Position numbers and translations under genes: made by a program. A model generated the notes under the pieces. The model was not told the DNA's origin. It saw nothing but the letters and a program-made list of their open reading frames with translations, and searched no databases. A stretch of DNA of 64,000 bases from Diaporthe sp. PMI_573 (taxonomy: Eukaryota > Ascomycota > Sordariomycetes > Diaporthales > Diaporthaceae): positions 1,302,001 through 1,366,000 of the forward strand of contig JAJTUP010000003.1 of assembly GCA_021399435.1 (NCBI GenBank), read 5' to 3'. Positions 1 through 11,121 of the stretch are shown one piece after another. Position 1 is the first letter of the stretch, and every line of letters begins with the position of its first letter.

Positions 1-1
1 A

Positions 2-1452
2 GCCCTCCGTGCACAGAGACCGGCCCCCGCCCCTCCGTCCGGCGCCTCCAACGCGCAGCGGCCGCCCATCCAGACCCAGCAGAGCTCGTCCTCCATCCAG
101 ACCCAGCAACAGCAGCGAGCCCAACGTCAAGATCAGCAATCCCCCCAGTCCCCGGCAGCTACCCGGTATCCCAACGGCATCGGTGCCTCGTCGCAGCCCC
201 GTTCCAATGGTGCTCAGAACCAGGCGCCATCACGACTGCCAGCGCCTGTTAAACCTCAACCTCTCAATGTTGGAAACAAGAACAATAACAACAACGCGCA
301 GAGCGATGCTGTCAAGGCTGCTGAGGCCGCCCTTTCGGCCAAGCCTACGCCGCAGGAGGAGAAGAAGAAGCAAGAAGTGCGCATGTCCACCATGTCCGAG
401 AGCGAGGTCATGCAAAAGCTCAAGGAGGCGGTCTCAAAGGAGGACCCCAACCTGTCTTATTCCAAACAGAAGAAGATTGGCCAGGGTGCTTCTGGCTCCG
501 TGTATGTCGCCAAGGTCAAGGAGACGGCCAGCTCGGCCATCGCCCGCGATCTGCTGCGCGCCCAAGGACTCCGGGCCCAGGTTGCTATCAAGCAGATGGA
601 TCTTGCTCACCAGCCCCGGAAGGAGCTGATTGTCAACGAGATCATGGTCATGAAGGACAGCAGGCACAAGAACATCGTCAACTTCTTGGATGCCTTCCTG
701 CGCAACAACAACGCCGAGTTGTGGGTGGTCATGGAGTACATGGAGGGTGGTGCACTGACTGATGTGATCGATAATAACCCTGTCATCACGGAGGATCAGA
801 TCTCGACAATTTGCCTCGAGGTGAGCTCTCCTGCTTGAAGCGAAATGGAACACGGCTAACCCAAACAATCTGCAGACTTGCCAAGGTTTGCAACATCTCC
901 ACTCTCAGAACATTATCCACCGTGACATCAAGAGCGACAACGTTCTCCTGGACGCCCGCGGCAACGTCAAGATTAGTAAGTCCACCAAGCACTGAAGAAC
1001 TCGGGACCAAATGACCTTTTTGTTGCTAACAATCGCCCACAGCCGATTTCGGTTTCTGCGCCAAGCTCACCGAGACCAAGTCCAAGCGAGCCACCATGGT
1101 GGGCACACCATACTGGATGGCACCTGAGGTTGTCAAGCAGAAGGAGTACGGCCCCAAGGTCGACATTTGGTCGCTTGGTATCATGGCGATCGAGATGATC
1201 GAGTCGGAGCCACCATACCTGAACGAGGAGCCGCTGAAGGCTCTGTACCTCATCGCCACGAACGGAACGCCCCGCCTCAAGAAGCCAGAGAAGCTCAGCA
1301 AGGAGCTCAAGGCCTTCTTGTCTGTGTGCTTGTGCGTGGATGTCAAGTCCCGGGCGTCCGCGAGGGAGCTACTGGAGCACGACTTCCTGAAGCACGGATG
1401 CGCGATGAGCAGCCTGGCCGAGCTGCTCGCCTTCAAGAGAAACGCCAAGTGA
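2..1452 (+). CDS. cla4: Cla4-class p21-activated (PAK/STE20 family) protein kinase, 5' partial
   Basis: A Ser/Thr kinase of the PAK family, acting downstream of Cdc42/Rac in polarised growth and septin or actin organisation. The coding sequence is open from the window edge and spliced as 2-820, 876-975 and 1043-1452. The introns are 821-875 (gtgagc...tgcag) and 976-1042 (gtaag...cacag). The visible 442 residues start with a Gln/Pro-rich linker (about 1-125). A segment reading [14 protein letters not shown] follows, then the kinase domain from about residue 158: [13 protein letters not shown], the lysine in [12 protein letters not shown] (about 288) and DFGFCAKL (about 308). Next come the GTPYWMAPE activation segment and PAK-type [17 protein letters not shown]. 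The pre-kinase segment and the DFGFCAKL loop match Cla4 better than Ste20. The PH and CRIB domains expected in Cla4 would lie left of the window. The class is secure; assignment to Cla4 rather than a paralogue is family-level inference. Confidence 0.93.
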
Positions 1453-2386
1453 GCGCCTGTGACATGAGAGCCCGAGAGCCGGGCCGCCCTTAAAGCGGAG
1501 AGAGATAATATAGGAGGCAGAAAGGCCGCCAGAAGGAGGCCGGATGGGGAGAGAATTTTAGAGGTGATCACACGGTGTCAGGGGCACGTTTTGTCCTGCG
1601 CATTTGTCTTGGGCCAGTGTTTGGATCTGACGATTACGTTCCCTCCTTGCATGGGACAAAAGTTGGCTGCGCGTTGTATCGGGAAGGCGTTCTTGTTGTT
1701 GCGACCCACTCGTGCATTATACCTTTTGCGGGCGTCAACCTCATCACATCATACGGTGTTGTATCGAAATGGGGGCAGGGGCGCGGTCTTTATATGGGAG
1801 ATGATGGCCTGCGCATGCTTCAAGCAGACAGTCCCAACGGGGGAGGAAGGCTTTGCTGCGTCCCAGATACAAGTAAGACAATCAATCAATCAATTAGACT
1901 ATTTGACACTGCAAGGATAGCAGTCTGAAGTGCAAGTATGGTAATACAGAAAGGAGAATCCTCGTTCGGAAAATGTCCGATATGCACAGCTCATTGTTTC
2001 ACAACTCTTCTACTTGTTCTGTATCTAAGCAGTCTCGATATATAGGGACCCTGAATTGTGCTGTGCTGTCTTAGGTGTCAGCAGGTGGTGAGACTGCAGG
2101 CAAGGACAGCACAACCCCCCTGGACCCCGCAGCAAGCGCCAGGCTTTGCTCAGGGGCCAACCGTCGCACCGAGACCGCTGACGTCTGCAGCCCGGAGAGC
2201 TCCCAGCTCAACCAATTGATGGCTCAGTCCTCGACCCGATGTGTTGTTTGCCTGCCCACATCTGACCTCGGCAGCAGCTATCCTTCCTCCCTCCAAACCC
2301 CGTGTCGACGACGACAAGCCAGTACAGACCAGGCGTTACTACAGGCTCCAACTATGAAGGCTCCCAGATTATAACCAGCGGAAAGG
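1453..2386. other. Intergenic: cla4 3' UTR and vps18 promoter
   Basis: About 930 bases between two genes on the same strand. The first part is presumably cla4 3' UTR. Two overlapping plus-strand open frames at about 1564-1928 show no domain-like composition and I read them as chance. No TATA box or other defined site stands out before the vps18 start. Confidence 0.6.
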
Positions 2387-5300
2387 ATGACATCCAACGG
2401 CTTCGTCGCCAGCGACCTGGCCGACACGGCGCAGCTGCCCATCTTCGACGTCCAGCACGTGCAGCTGCAGTTCTCGATAGCTGCCGACTTCGTCGCCTCC
2501 CAGGTGGCCAACGATGTCCTCATCCTGGCGCTGTCGAATGGCAGGATACTGCGGATAGATCTTGAACGGCCCGAAGATATAGATGGTACGGTGCGATCGT
2601 TTCTGGTCCCAATCCCAGCGACCGACTCTGTTGTCCAGCCACGAGGAGCTGACCTCGTCACGTTGTTGTAGATATCGACCTCCCCAAGAAGCCCTCAGAG
2701 ATCGGAGTCATCCGCCGCATGTTCCTCGACCCGACCGCCTCCCACCTGATTATATGCACATCACTCGGCGACAACTACTATTTGCACTCTCAATCCCGCC
2801 AGCCACGCCCATTAGCCCGCCTGCGCGGCGTCTCCATCGAGTGCGTCGCCTGGAACCCAGCACTGCCGACAGCGTCCACTAGGGAGATCCTGATTGGCGC
2901 GAGCGACGGAAACATCTACGAGGCGTACATTGAGACGGCGAACGAGTTCTATCGCAAGGAGGAGAAATTCTTGAAAGTGCTGCAGAAGCTTCCCGATGGA
3001 CCTGTCACGGGCCTGTGGGTGGACGCTCTGCCTGGCAGGACGGAGTCCAGGAGGGTCATGGTGGCCACGCAGACGAGGCTGTTCCACCTTGCTGGGAAGG
3101 TCGGCAAGGGCCCGGACGGCAGCGGGTCCATATATTCGAGGCTGTTCGAGGCCGAGCAGCCTGTTATCCACGAACTGAGCAGGACGACGGCCGGAGGGAC
3201 GAACTCGAGCCTCGTGGTGAGCCCGGACCCGCCGCAGGACCCCTACGATGCTGCTGTGTCCGACAGGGTGTTCGCGTGGCTCAACTCCCAGGGTGTCTTC
3301 CATGGCAAGCTGCTCTTGAGCTCCCCACAGGGCGGCGCTGACCTAGGCGCCAGGGTCTTTGCCGACTCCAAGCTCTTGCCCAAGGCGCAGCTCGCCGCCA
3401 GCTCGGACCCTGACATCAGGAGGAGGAGCACGGTGGACAACATTGAGACTATTGCGCTGACTCAGTGGCATGTCATCAGTCTTATAGGCAGCCGGGTGGT
3501 CGCTGCGAACCGGCTTACTGGAAAGGTGGTTTATGACCAAGTTGTTTTGGATCCAGGGCAAAGGGCTGTCGGCCTGTGTGCTGACATGCAGAAGAACACC
3601 TTCTTCCTGTTCTCAGCTCAAGAGATCTTTGAGATCGTTGTGAGGGATGAGGACCGCGATATCTGGAAGATCATGCTCGACCTGCAGCAGTTTGATGCCG
3701 CGCTACAGCATGCGCACTCCCCGGCACAGAAGGACGCCGTAGCCAAAGCCTCTGGCGACTACCTTATTAGCAAAGGTCTGTTCAGTGACGCCGCTGGAGT
3801 ATATGGCAAGAGCACCAAGCCATTCGAAGAGGTGGCCCTTGCATTGCTGGACAACAACGAACACGATGCCCTGCGGAAATACCTTCTCACTAAGCTCGGC
3901 ACATTTAAGAAATCGGCGGTAATGCAGCGGGTCATGATCGCGACCTGGCTTGTTGAAATATTCATGGCGAAGCTGAACACACTCGACGACACGATTATTA
4001 CCAAAGCAGAACTGGCAGAGAATTTAAACACCACTCAATCGAAAGAACAACTCGACTCGGTCCGGAGCGAATACCAGGAATTCGTTACCAGGCACAAGAC
4101 GGACCTGGACAAGAAGACAGTTTACGAGATTGTCAGCAGCCATGGCCGGGAGGATGAATTGCTGTTCTTCGCGAACGCCGCCAGCGATTACAACTATGTC
4201 TTGTCCTACTGGGTGCAACGGGAAAGGTGGCCAGAGACGCTCACCGTCCTTAAGAGGCAGACGGACCCGAACGTCTTCTACCGCTTCAGCAGTGTGCTTA
4301 TGACACATACTGCACAAGATTTGGTCGATATATTGATGAGGCAGTCAAACCTGAAGCCCCGGAACCTGATACCGGCACTCCTCGAATACGACCGTACTTT
4401 CAAAGGCCCCTTGTCTCAGAACCAGGCAGTGCGGTACCTTCTGTACGTGGTGAACCAGCTCAACTCGATCGATTCAGCTGTCCACAACACCCTTGTCTCC
4501 ATCTATGCCTCACATGCGTCCAAAGACGAGAGTGCCTTGCTCGCCTATCTTGAATCGCAAGGTGATGAGCCACACTTTGACCGGGACTTCGCCCTACGTC
4601 TGTGCATCCAACACCGGCGGGTTCTCTCCTGCGTCCACATCTACACGACAATGGGGCAATACCTGCAGGCGGTGGAGCTGGCGCTGTCGCACGACGAGAT
4701 CGAGCTGGCGAGCCTGATCGCGGACCGGCCGATGAGCAACCCGCAGCTGCGCAAGAGGCTGTGGCTGGCGGTGGCCAAGAAGGTGATCAGCCAGTCGAAC
4801 GGGATCAAGGGGGCGATCGAGTTCCTGAAGAAGTGCAACGACCTGCTCAAGATCGAGGACCTGATCCCGTTCTTCCCGGACTTTGTGGTGATCGACGACT
4901 TCAAGGAGGAGATCTGCGTGGCGCTCGAGGACTACTCGCGCAACATCGACGGGCTCAAGCGGGAGATGGACGAGTCGTCGCAGACGGCGGCCAACATCAA
5001 GCTGGACATCGCGGGGCTGGACCACCGGTACGCTATCGTCGAGCCCGGGGAGAAGTGCTACACATGCGGCCTGCCGCTGCTCAGCAGGCAATTCTTTGTC
5101 TTCCCCTGCCAGCACGCCTTCCACTCCGACTGCCTCGGCAAGGAGGTCATCAAGCAGGCCGGCGTCGGCAGGGGCCGCAGGATCAGGGAGCTGCAGCTGC
5201 AGATTACTAGGGGTATGGTGCAGGGCGAGCGGAGGGAGCAGGTTATTCAGGAGCTTGATGGGTTGATTGCTTCGGCTTGGTAAGCCCCCCCCCCTTCCCC

Positions 5301-5478
5301 TCCTTATTCTTTTCCCTTCTCTTTCGCATGCCTACAAATTTCCATTCGCCATGAATAGTTTGGCTGACGACAAACTCTTTTGTCCTGAAATAGCATACTG
5401 TGCAGTGAGTTCGCGATCAAAAGGATCGACGAGCCGTTTGTCAAGACAGATGAGGACTTGGCTGAGTGGGCGCTCTGA
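2387..5478 (+). CDS. vps18: Vacuolar protein sorting protein 18 (Pep3/Vps18), HOPS/CORVET subunit
   Basis: Core subunit of the HOPS and CORVET tethering complexes on vacuole and late endosome membranes. Exons are 2387-2585, 2672-5279 and 5394-5478, giving 963 residues, close to the usual fungal length. The first intron is 2586-2671 (gtacgg...tgtag); the second is 5280-5393 (gtaagc...aatag). The N-terminal half is the Pep3/Vps18 beta-propeller. The middle is helical clathrin-heavy-chain-like repeat. The C-terminus is a RING-H2 finger with CYTCGLPLL (C862, C865), then CQHAFHSDC and finally CILC (C936, C939). The last CxxC is encoded only after the second intron, which splits the first cysteine codon (TG|C). 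Stopping at the in-frame TAA at 5281-5283 would lose two zinc ligands, so the three-exon model is preferred. The protein ends in an acidic tail DEDLAEWAL. Confidence 0.95.
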
Positions 5479-5945
5479 GCGGTGGTTCTTGATCGGATAC
5501 GAGCCCGAGTCGACTGGAGAGTACGTACATGAGCATTGCCTGTCCATCCTGGCAGCTGGGCGTGGGCGTTTTTCAAATCTGCGATGATGAATTTGCTAGG
5601 TGCATTTTGGAGGGGAGACAGCATATTGAAGTCCAATGATATCAATTCACCGATGCATTAGGTGATGAGGGGCATACCTCGTCTCATCTGTGAAATGAAA
5701 CGGTTGCGGGCCTCTCGAGGCTGGGGCTGTACAGTTCGGCGTTGGAAGCCCTCGTTCCGCCTTTCGTGATTCTTTTTGCGAAGCTGAGCGCTCAATAAAC
5801 AGCACTGACCCATTTCGCCCAACGCTTCTCCTGCATTGGGAGTCGCAATTCGAGACGTAGCATTGACCGACTTGAAATATTCCAGTCAAGCCAGTCAAGC
5901 CCTAGGGCCTTCGGCCGCTCATCCACCAGCCACACACAGCTCCCG
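5479..5945. other. Convergent 3' region between vps18 and the HTD2-like gene
   Basis: About 470 bases between two convergent stop codons. It holds both 3' UTRs and no plausible gene. Short open frames here lack recognisable features. Confidence 0.6.
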
Positions 5946-7228
5946 TCATGCAACTTGCGCCGAGCCCTTGACGCACAACCTCTCGTCCTCGCCCTCGACC
6001 CACACATGCCACTTCGCCCTGCCCGGCCGGACGCACACCCTCACCCTCTCACCGACAAACACAGGCTGCAGATTCATGTACTCGAGCCCCCCGGGCGCCA
6101 GCGGGGACCTGCCCTCGGCGACGGCGGCGGTCCGCAGGGCGGAGAGCATGAGGACCAGCAGGAGCGGCCCGTGGACGAGCGGCTTGTCATAGCCCTCGGC
6201 GGCGCGGCAGTGTCCCGGATCCAGGTGGATTGCGTGGGCGTTGAAGCTCAGCGCGCTGAAGCGGAAGAGGACTGCTGGTGTGGCCGTGAAGGATATCACG
6301 TGCTCTGGGTCTTGATAGACTGTTTTCGTCCCGTTTGGGGTGATTAGTTCGTTGATGTATCAGATAGACCACTCACTCGATAGCTGTGAGGAGGAGAAAA
6401 CTCACCCTTTGGCTTCGCGCTTCTGGACCTGCCACGGCTGCCATTGCTGCTACCGCCATCGTCGGCCCTGCCCGTCAGGAACACCAGCGTGCGCCGCTCC
6501 ACGATAGCTGGGTCCCCCTCGACCCTCCGCACCGCCTCAGGGCCGTCCACGGCGTCCTCGTCCTCCCCGACGGGGCCGTAGCGCCGCACGACGTCGACAA
6601 AGACCTTGTCGCCCACGGGGTGGTGGCCGCCGTCATCAACGCCGCCATCCTCACCTTCCTGCGTCACGCCGGCCCTGGCCCATTGGAGTCTCACGTCCTC
6701 GACGCGCTCGACGCAGGCGGCGCGGCGCTTGTCCAGGAGAAGCCGGGACTCCCAGCCCTGGGTGAAGGATAGCGAGCCGCCGGCCCACAGGCGGCGGGAG
6801 AAGGGCGGGCCGGGAAAGTGGTCTGCGTCCGTGCCGTCCGGGAGCAGGGCAGAGGACGGATGCGTGGGCGGGAAGTAGACGAGGTGGTGGCCCTGGGGTA
6901 AGGGGTGGGCTGGCTCGCGGCCGCCGTCGCGGTGGATCTTGGGGAGGGTCCAGTGGTCGACGTCGGATGAGATTGGTGGTGGGTAGGGGCGGCCTGCACC
7001 GCCGCCGGGGACGGTTTCGTGCTGCTGGGCGGGCAGGAGCTGGTCTGCCAGGGTGACGGAGAGGAGGTGTGAGTTGGTCGGGGTCAGGTAGTCGTAGTAG
7101 CACTTTGGGGGCCGGGCCAGGAGCTCATATCGCAGGTTTGCGAAGGTGCCTGGGCCGGTGGAGATGGAGCGCCTTGGTGGTGTGTGGCGCCATAATGCGC
7201 GCAGCGGCAGCGGATAGATTGGCCTCAT
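5946..7228 (-). CDS. HTD2-like 3-hydroxyacyl-thioester dehydratase (mitochondrial FAS II / mesaconyl-CoA hydratase family)
   Basis: Probable hot-dog-fold dehydratase, related to mitochondrial 3-hydroxyacyl-ACP dehydratase Htd2 and mesaconyl-C4-CoA hydratases. Minus-strand exons are 7228-6406 and 6319-5946, with intron 6405-6320 (gtgagt...aacag, CTAATC-like branch site). The product is 398 residues. The N-terminus (MRPIYPLPLRALWRH, many Arg) looks like a mitochondrial presequence. FSRRLWAGGSLSF at about 130-142 is the typical N-terminal hot-dog signature of this family. The second exon carries VLFRFSALSFNAHAIHLD, matching the FSALTFNxHxIHYD segment with the catalytic His region, then VHGPLLLVLML. 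The gene is convergent with vps18 and divergent from the sphingolipid methyltransferase. Substrate is not provable from sequence; Htd2-type function is the likeliest reading. Confidence 0.82.
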
Positions 7229-8038
7229 TGTGTCATGTTGTTATGGTTTCATGATCTCTGGGCTTGGTGTTCTGGTGTTGTTGTTATGTTGAGGTGGTGG
7301 CTGTGTTGGTTGAGACCATGGGTGCTCTGGATGATGTCAGATTGCAGTGCCATTGACCCCGTATTTATACATTTGCTACCCCTCCTCCACTCTTTATTTA
7401 CTAAACTTAGTCTCGTGATGGCGTCCTTCCAAGCTGCAGTTTAGACATGGACTACTAGGTACTTTGTCTACTACGCCGACATAATGCTATGACGGTTTGT
7501 TGGGGTCAAGCTATATGTTTTATGTGAGAAGGATGCTCAGCCAGCATCATCTGTCTCTCCCACTGCATAAATTCCGCCTCCAAGAATAGGTATGTACTAT
7601 GGAATTCTCGACTGAAAGTCTGGTAGTATCTGTACAAACTCATGTGTGGCAGGTCCCTTGTGTGCTGCAAGAGCGAGGCCCGGATCATCAGCCAACCTTG
7701 GATCTCCAAGTGCCTCAGATCTGCCCCGGAAGGGGCTGGGGGAGCTAGGGCCAATCAGTGGCCCCAATTGAGCTCCCCACGCCAGGGAGGACCCTGAGCT
7801 CCCCCGGCTTAGATTGAGGTCCCTCCTCATGCATGGGCTGCATGGGCAAACAACCCCAGACCACAAGCTCCTCGCCCACTTTTCTTCTTCTCCCCGGGCA
7901 TATTTGGTCGATAGGCTGATAACATTATTCTTTTCTCTCCTTCCCTCCTTGTTTGGTCTTGTCTCCTCCCCCTTCACCCTCGTCTGGCTTGCTGGTGATC
8001 GTCTACCGCAAACGCCGCGAGGAGCATCTGTCGGCAAC
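7229..8038. promoter_or_regulatory. Divergent promoter region of the HTD2-like and sphingolipid methyltransferase genes
   Basis: About 810 bases between two divergent ATGs. It contains a CCAATCA element at 7751-7757 and a long pyrimidine-rich stretch (about 7920-7985) just before the methyltransferase ATG, typical of filamentous fungal core promoters and 5' leaders. An 82-codon minus-strand open frame at 7506-7754 begins with TTG and has no domain signal, so I do not call it a gene. Confidence 0.5.
7362..7369 (-). promoter_or_regulatory. TATA-like element upstream of the HTD2-like gene
   Basis: TATAAATA on the minus strand, about 135 bases before the ATG at 7228. Spacing and orientation suit a core promoter, but no transcript start is known. 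Confidence 0.35.
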
Positions 8039-9871
8039 ATGTCGAAACCACAGAGCACCAACGGCTCTGAGTCTGAGTTCGAGTTCATCGAGACTCCCAA
8101 GGCCCCCACGCCCTCCTTCGAGAAGTTTGAGCAATGCGGCGTGCGAACCACTTCTGTACGTCTTCTCTTCCGAGCTCGCCCTCGCCGGCGCAGTGCCTCC
8201 CTTCCGGGCTCGGATGGCAAGATTCAACCCGCCACATCTGCCTACGCGCCATGTACATATCTCTAACGGACTCCTCCACAGTACCCCGCCATTAAGAATG
8301 CTCCCTTGCCAGCCGATGCCGCCGGTAACGATAGCTTCTCTCTGATTGCCCTGGCTTTCGTTCTGGGCATCCCTCCTTTCTGGCTGTCATGGAAGGTCGG
8401 AGGTGGAAACAAGACCGCTGTGTTCTTCGCCCTCTTCACCACCATCCCCTTGCTGGCTGGCTTCTGGCTGGTCGTGTCGTCCGTCAGCCCTCGCAAGAAT
8501 GAGAAGGCTAGGTTTCCCGGCCGTCCCGTCGAGCACTACCTCACCTTCAAGAAGCCCTCCGACCAGGCCAAGTACCATGGCAAGAACAAGATCCCCATGG
8601 AGACCTTCCATGAGATGTACTTTGACGGTGACGTGGATTTCAACGGCGACTGCCTTGAGATCATGGAGTATAGGCACGACTGGGCCAATTTCCGTTTCAC
8701 CATCAGCCTAATCAAGTTCTTCCTCACCGGCATGATTCCTGAGATGCTCATGCACACCAGGTCTCAAGGCAAGTTCCGCCGAACCCGGACGTCTTCCCTG
8801 CCTCTAGCAGATGTGCTAACAGTTTATCGCAAACAGACGAGGAACAGGTAAGAGACCACTATGATAGAGGAGATGATTTCTACGCCTGGTTTCTAGGCCC
8901 CCGTATGATCTATACTTCTGGAATCATTTCCGACGTCAATGCCGAGGAGAGCCTTGAGCAGCTCCAGGACAACAAGCTGGCTGTAGTGTGCGAGAAGATA
9001 GGTCTCAAGCAGGGCGAGCGACTCCTGGATATCGGCTGCGGCTGGGGCACCCTTGCCCGCTTTGCGAGTGCCGTTTACGGTGCGAAGGCTACTGGTATCA
9101 CCCTTGGTCGTAACCAGACGGCCTGGGGCAACAACGCCATGCGCAAGGTCGGTGTCCCCGAGGAACAGAGCAACATCCTCTGCATGGACTACAGAGATAT
9201 ACCAGTCCCCGAGGGTGGCTACAATAAGATCACTTGTCTTGAGATGGCCGAACATGTCGGCGTCCGTCACTTCTCCAAGTTCCTGAAGCAGGTTCATGAC
9301 ATGCTGGACGACGACGGTGTCTTCTTCCTGCAAATTGCTGGTCTTCGAAAGTCTTGGCAGTACGAGGACCTCACCTGGGGTCTTTTTATGAACAAGTACA
9401 TCTTCCCAGGTGCCGACGCTTCTACCCCCCTGGGCTGGTTCGTCGACAAGCTAGAGGGTGCTGGATTTGAGATCAAGCACATCGACACCGTTGGCGTGCA
9501 CTACTCTGCTACCCTCTGGAGATGGTACAGAAACTGGATGGCCAACAAGGACAAGGTGGAGGCCAAGTACGGCAAGAGGTGGTTCCGCGTAAGTGACTTC
9601 CGGCGTTTGACTCTTGCCCTTCGTGGATGCTGACATTCTGTCACAGATCTGGGAGTACTTCCTTGCATATTCGACCATCATCTCCCGACAGGGCAGCGCC
9701 ACGTGCTACCAGATCACCCTGGTCAAGAACATCAACTCTACCCACCGCGTGGAGGGTATTAACACCCAGTTTGGCCTAGCTGGCGCCCTGGCTTCGGCCA
9801 AGTTTGACCTGAAGGCCTGGCAAGAGGCCAATGCCACCCTGTTCCCACAAGCCTCGAACACTACTCAGTAG
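8039..9871 (+). CDS. Sphingolipid C9-methyltransferase (cyclopropane-fatty-acyl-phospholipid synthase family)
   Basis: AdoMet-dependent enzyme that adds the C9 methyl branch to the sphingoid base of fungal glucosylceramide, in ER-type membranes. Exons are 8039-8155, 8282-8768, 8837-9588 and 9647-9871, giving 526 residues. Two hydrophobic segments (about residues 52-105) near the N-terminus match the membrane anchors of this family. The catalytic domain begins around HYDRGDDFYAWFLGPRMIY, with the AdoMet loop LLDIGCGWGTLARFA (about 264) and later EMAEHVGVRHF. The intron at 8769-8836 has a GC donor (CAAG|gcaagt) and an ordinary cag acceptor. It is the only choice that joins MHTRSQ to DEEQVRDHYDRGDD in frame. 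The ATG at 8039 sits in a good context (gcaacATG) after a pyrimidine-rich leader. Family identity is clear; C9 specificity follows from the family. Confidence 0.94.
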
Positions 9872-11121
9872 GAAAGAGTAGTCGATGTAGCTGCACCCCT
9901 AATAGGAACAAGTTCCTTCGAACCCCCAGAACTCTCCACCTGAATGAGGGGCGATGTACCCGACCGGACGGGCTTGTGTCAAGCAGTGTTCTGTAAGCCA
10001 TTGAGTCAGAACACACACGCTCTGGCTGCTTAATGTGGTGGACACGCCAACTTGGCCATGTATAATACGGATTTAGATAACATTATGATGGTGAGATTTT
10101 TGGAAAGGCATCATTAGAGTACAGTGGGGCGGATGGGCTACCAGGATTAGTCTAGATAGTTCAGAGGTGGATGTCTGGCTGTGAAATGAATTATGCTCAC
10201 GCTCTCACAATTGACAATTCAACATCAGCCACGAAGGCGCTGGGAATACTCATAATGTGCTGGAGCTTTTGCTGGTATTGCTGATATCAGCATCCTAGTT
10301 CGTCACCCTCGGTCAGACAACAAGGAGTTTACTTTTGGTCTTGTCGTCTGGCTCTTGTTTACGGGGGCCGGGTTGGTTTATACGTGAAGATGCTTGGGTT
10401 GCGGAAGGGGTCGGGGCTTGTCTGTTGTAACCGGATGCATGATTTACTGTTGTGCTCTTTACTATGGCTCAGTCTCTGGTCCTTGACAAGTCACAGTGTT
10501 CTCATCTCGGTGGAAAATAGATCATGCAGGCGTACGATGTCTAATGGTTGAATATGCCTCGTGTACGACTTGCTCGCAGAGAAATGTAAAACACACAATC
10601 CCAACTAAGCCGCGACTAAATCAGTGCTGAGAAACCAGCTGCACATGCGCAATATTCTCTGAATACTTATCAACGCACTTTAGCACTGTGTAAGTCGTGT
10701 AAGTGTGAGTGTCAGTCATGGTGGAGTGTAGCGTGGAGTGGAGCGTGGTTGGGCAGTCGCAGCCCACCCTTATGTAGTGTACTGTTGCAGCAGGGAAGGG
10801 CCCACCTGGGCAGATGCTAAGACAGAAGGGGAAACAACCGACGCAACAGCCATCTCGCTAGGCTACGCAACTCCAGAAGCTGTCAACCTCCATCTCCTAT
10901 TTGCTTCCTCTCCTCTTCACCATCTCGGTGTTACCGTGCTTCGCATCGCGTGGCGCCTTTGTGATTTGGGTGGCAGGCAGCCGCATTAGAGCTCTGTCAT
11001 CGAGCATTCTTACCTTTTACTTGATCGCCATTTAGTCTAGATCCGCCACACCAGCCACTCTTGCGACAACTCCATCCGCCAAACCCGTCCACCCCATCGT
11101 CTCTCCGGCGACGTCGGCGCC
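9872..11121. other. Intergenic: methyltransferase 3' UTR and pan1 promoter
   Basis: About 1.25 kb between genes on the same strand. It holds no coding-like frame beyond an 83-codon frame at 10738-10989 that has no recognisable motif. The last 100 bases are C-rich leader typical of fungal promoters. Confidence 0.6.

Noticed and set aside
1564..1928. Two overlapping 118-codon plus frames after cla4
   Set aside because: They lie in the likely 3' UTR, overlap each other in different phases and show no conserved features.
4594..5210. Minus (176-codon) and plus (202-codon) frames inside vps18
   Set aside because: Shadow frames in GC-rich codons of the vps18 clathrin-repeat region.
8751..8836. Alternative GT donor (AG|gtctca at 8761) for the methyltransferase intron
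   Set aside because: Joining it to the cag acceptor gives the wrong frame for the conserved DEEQVRDHYDRGDD segment; the GC donor at 8769 is the one that fits.
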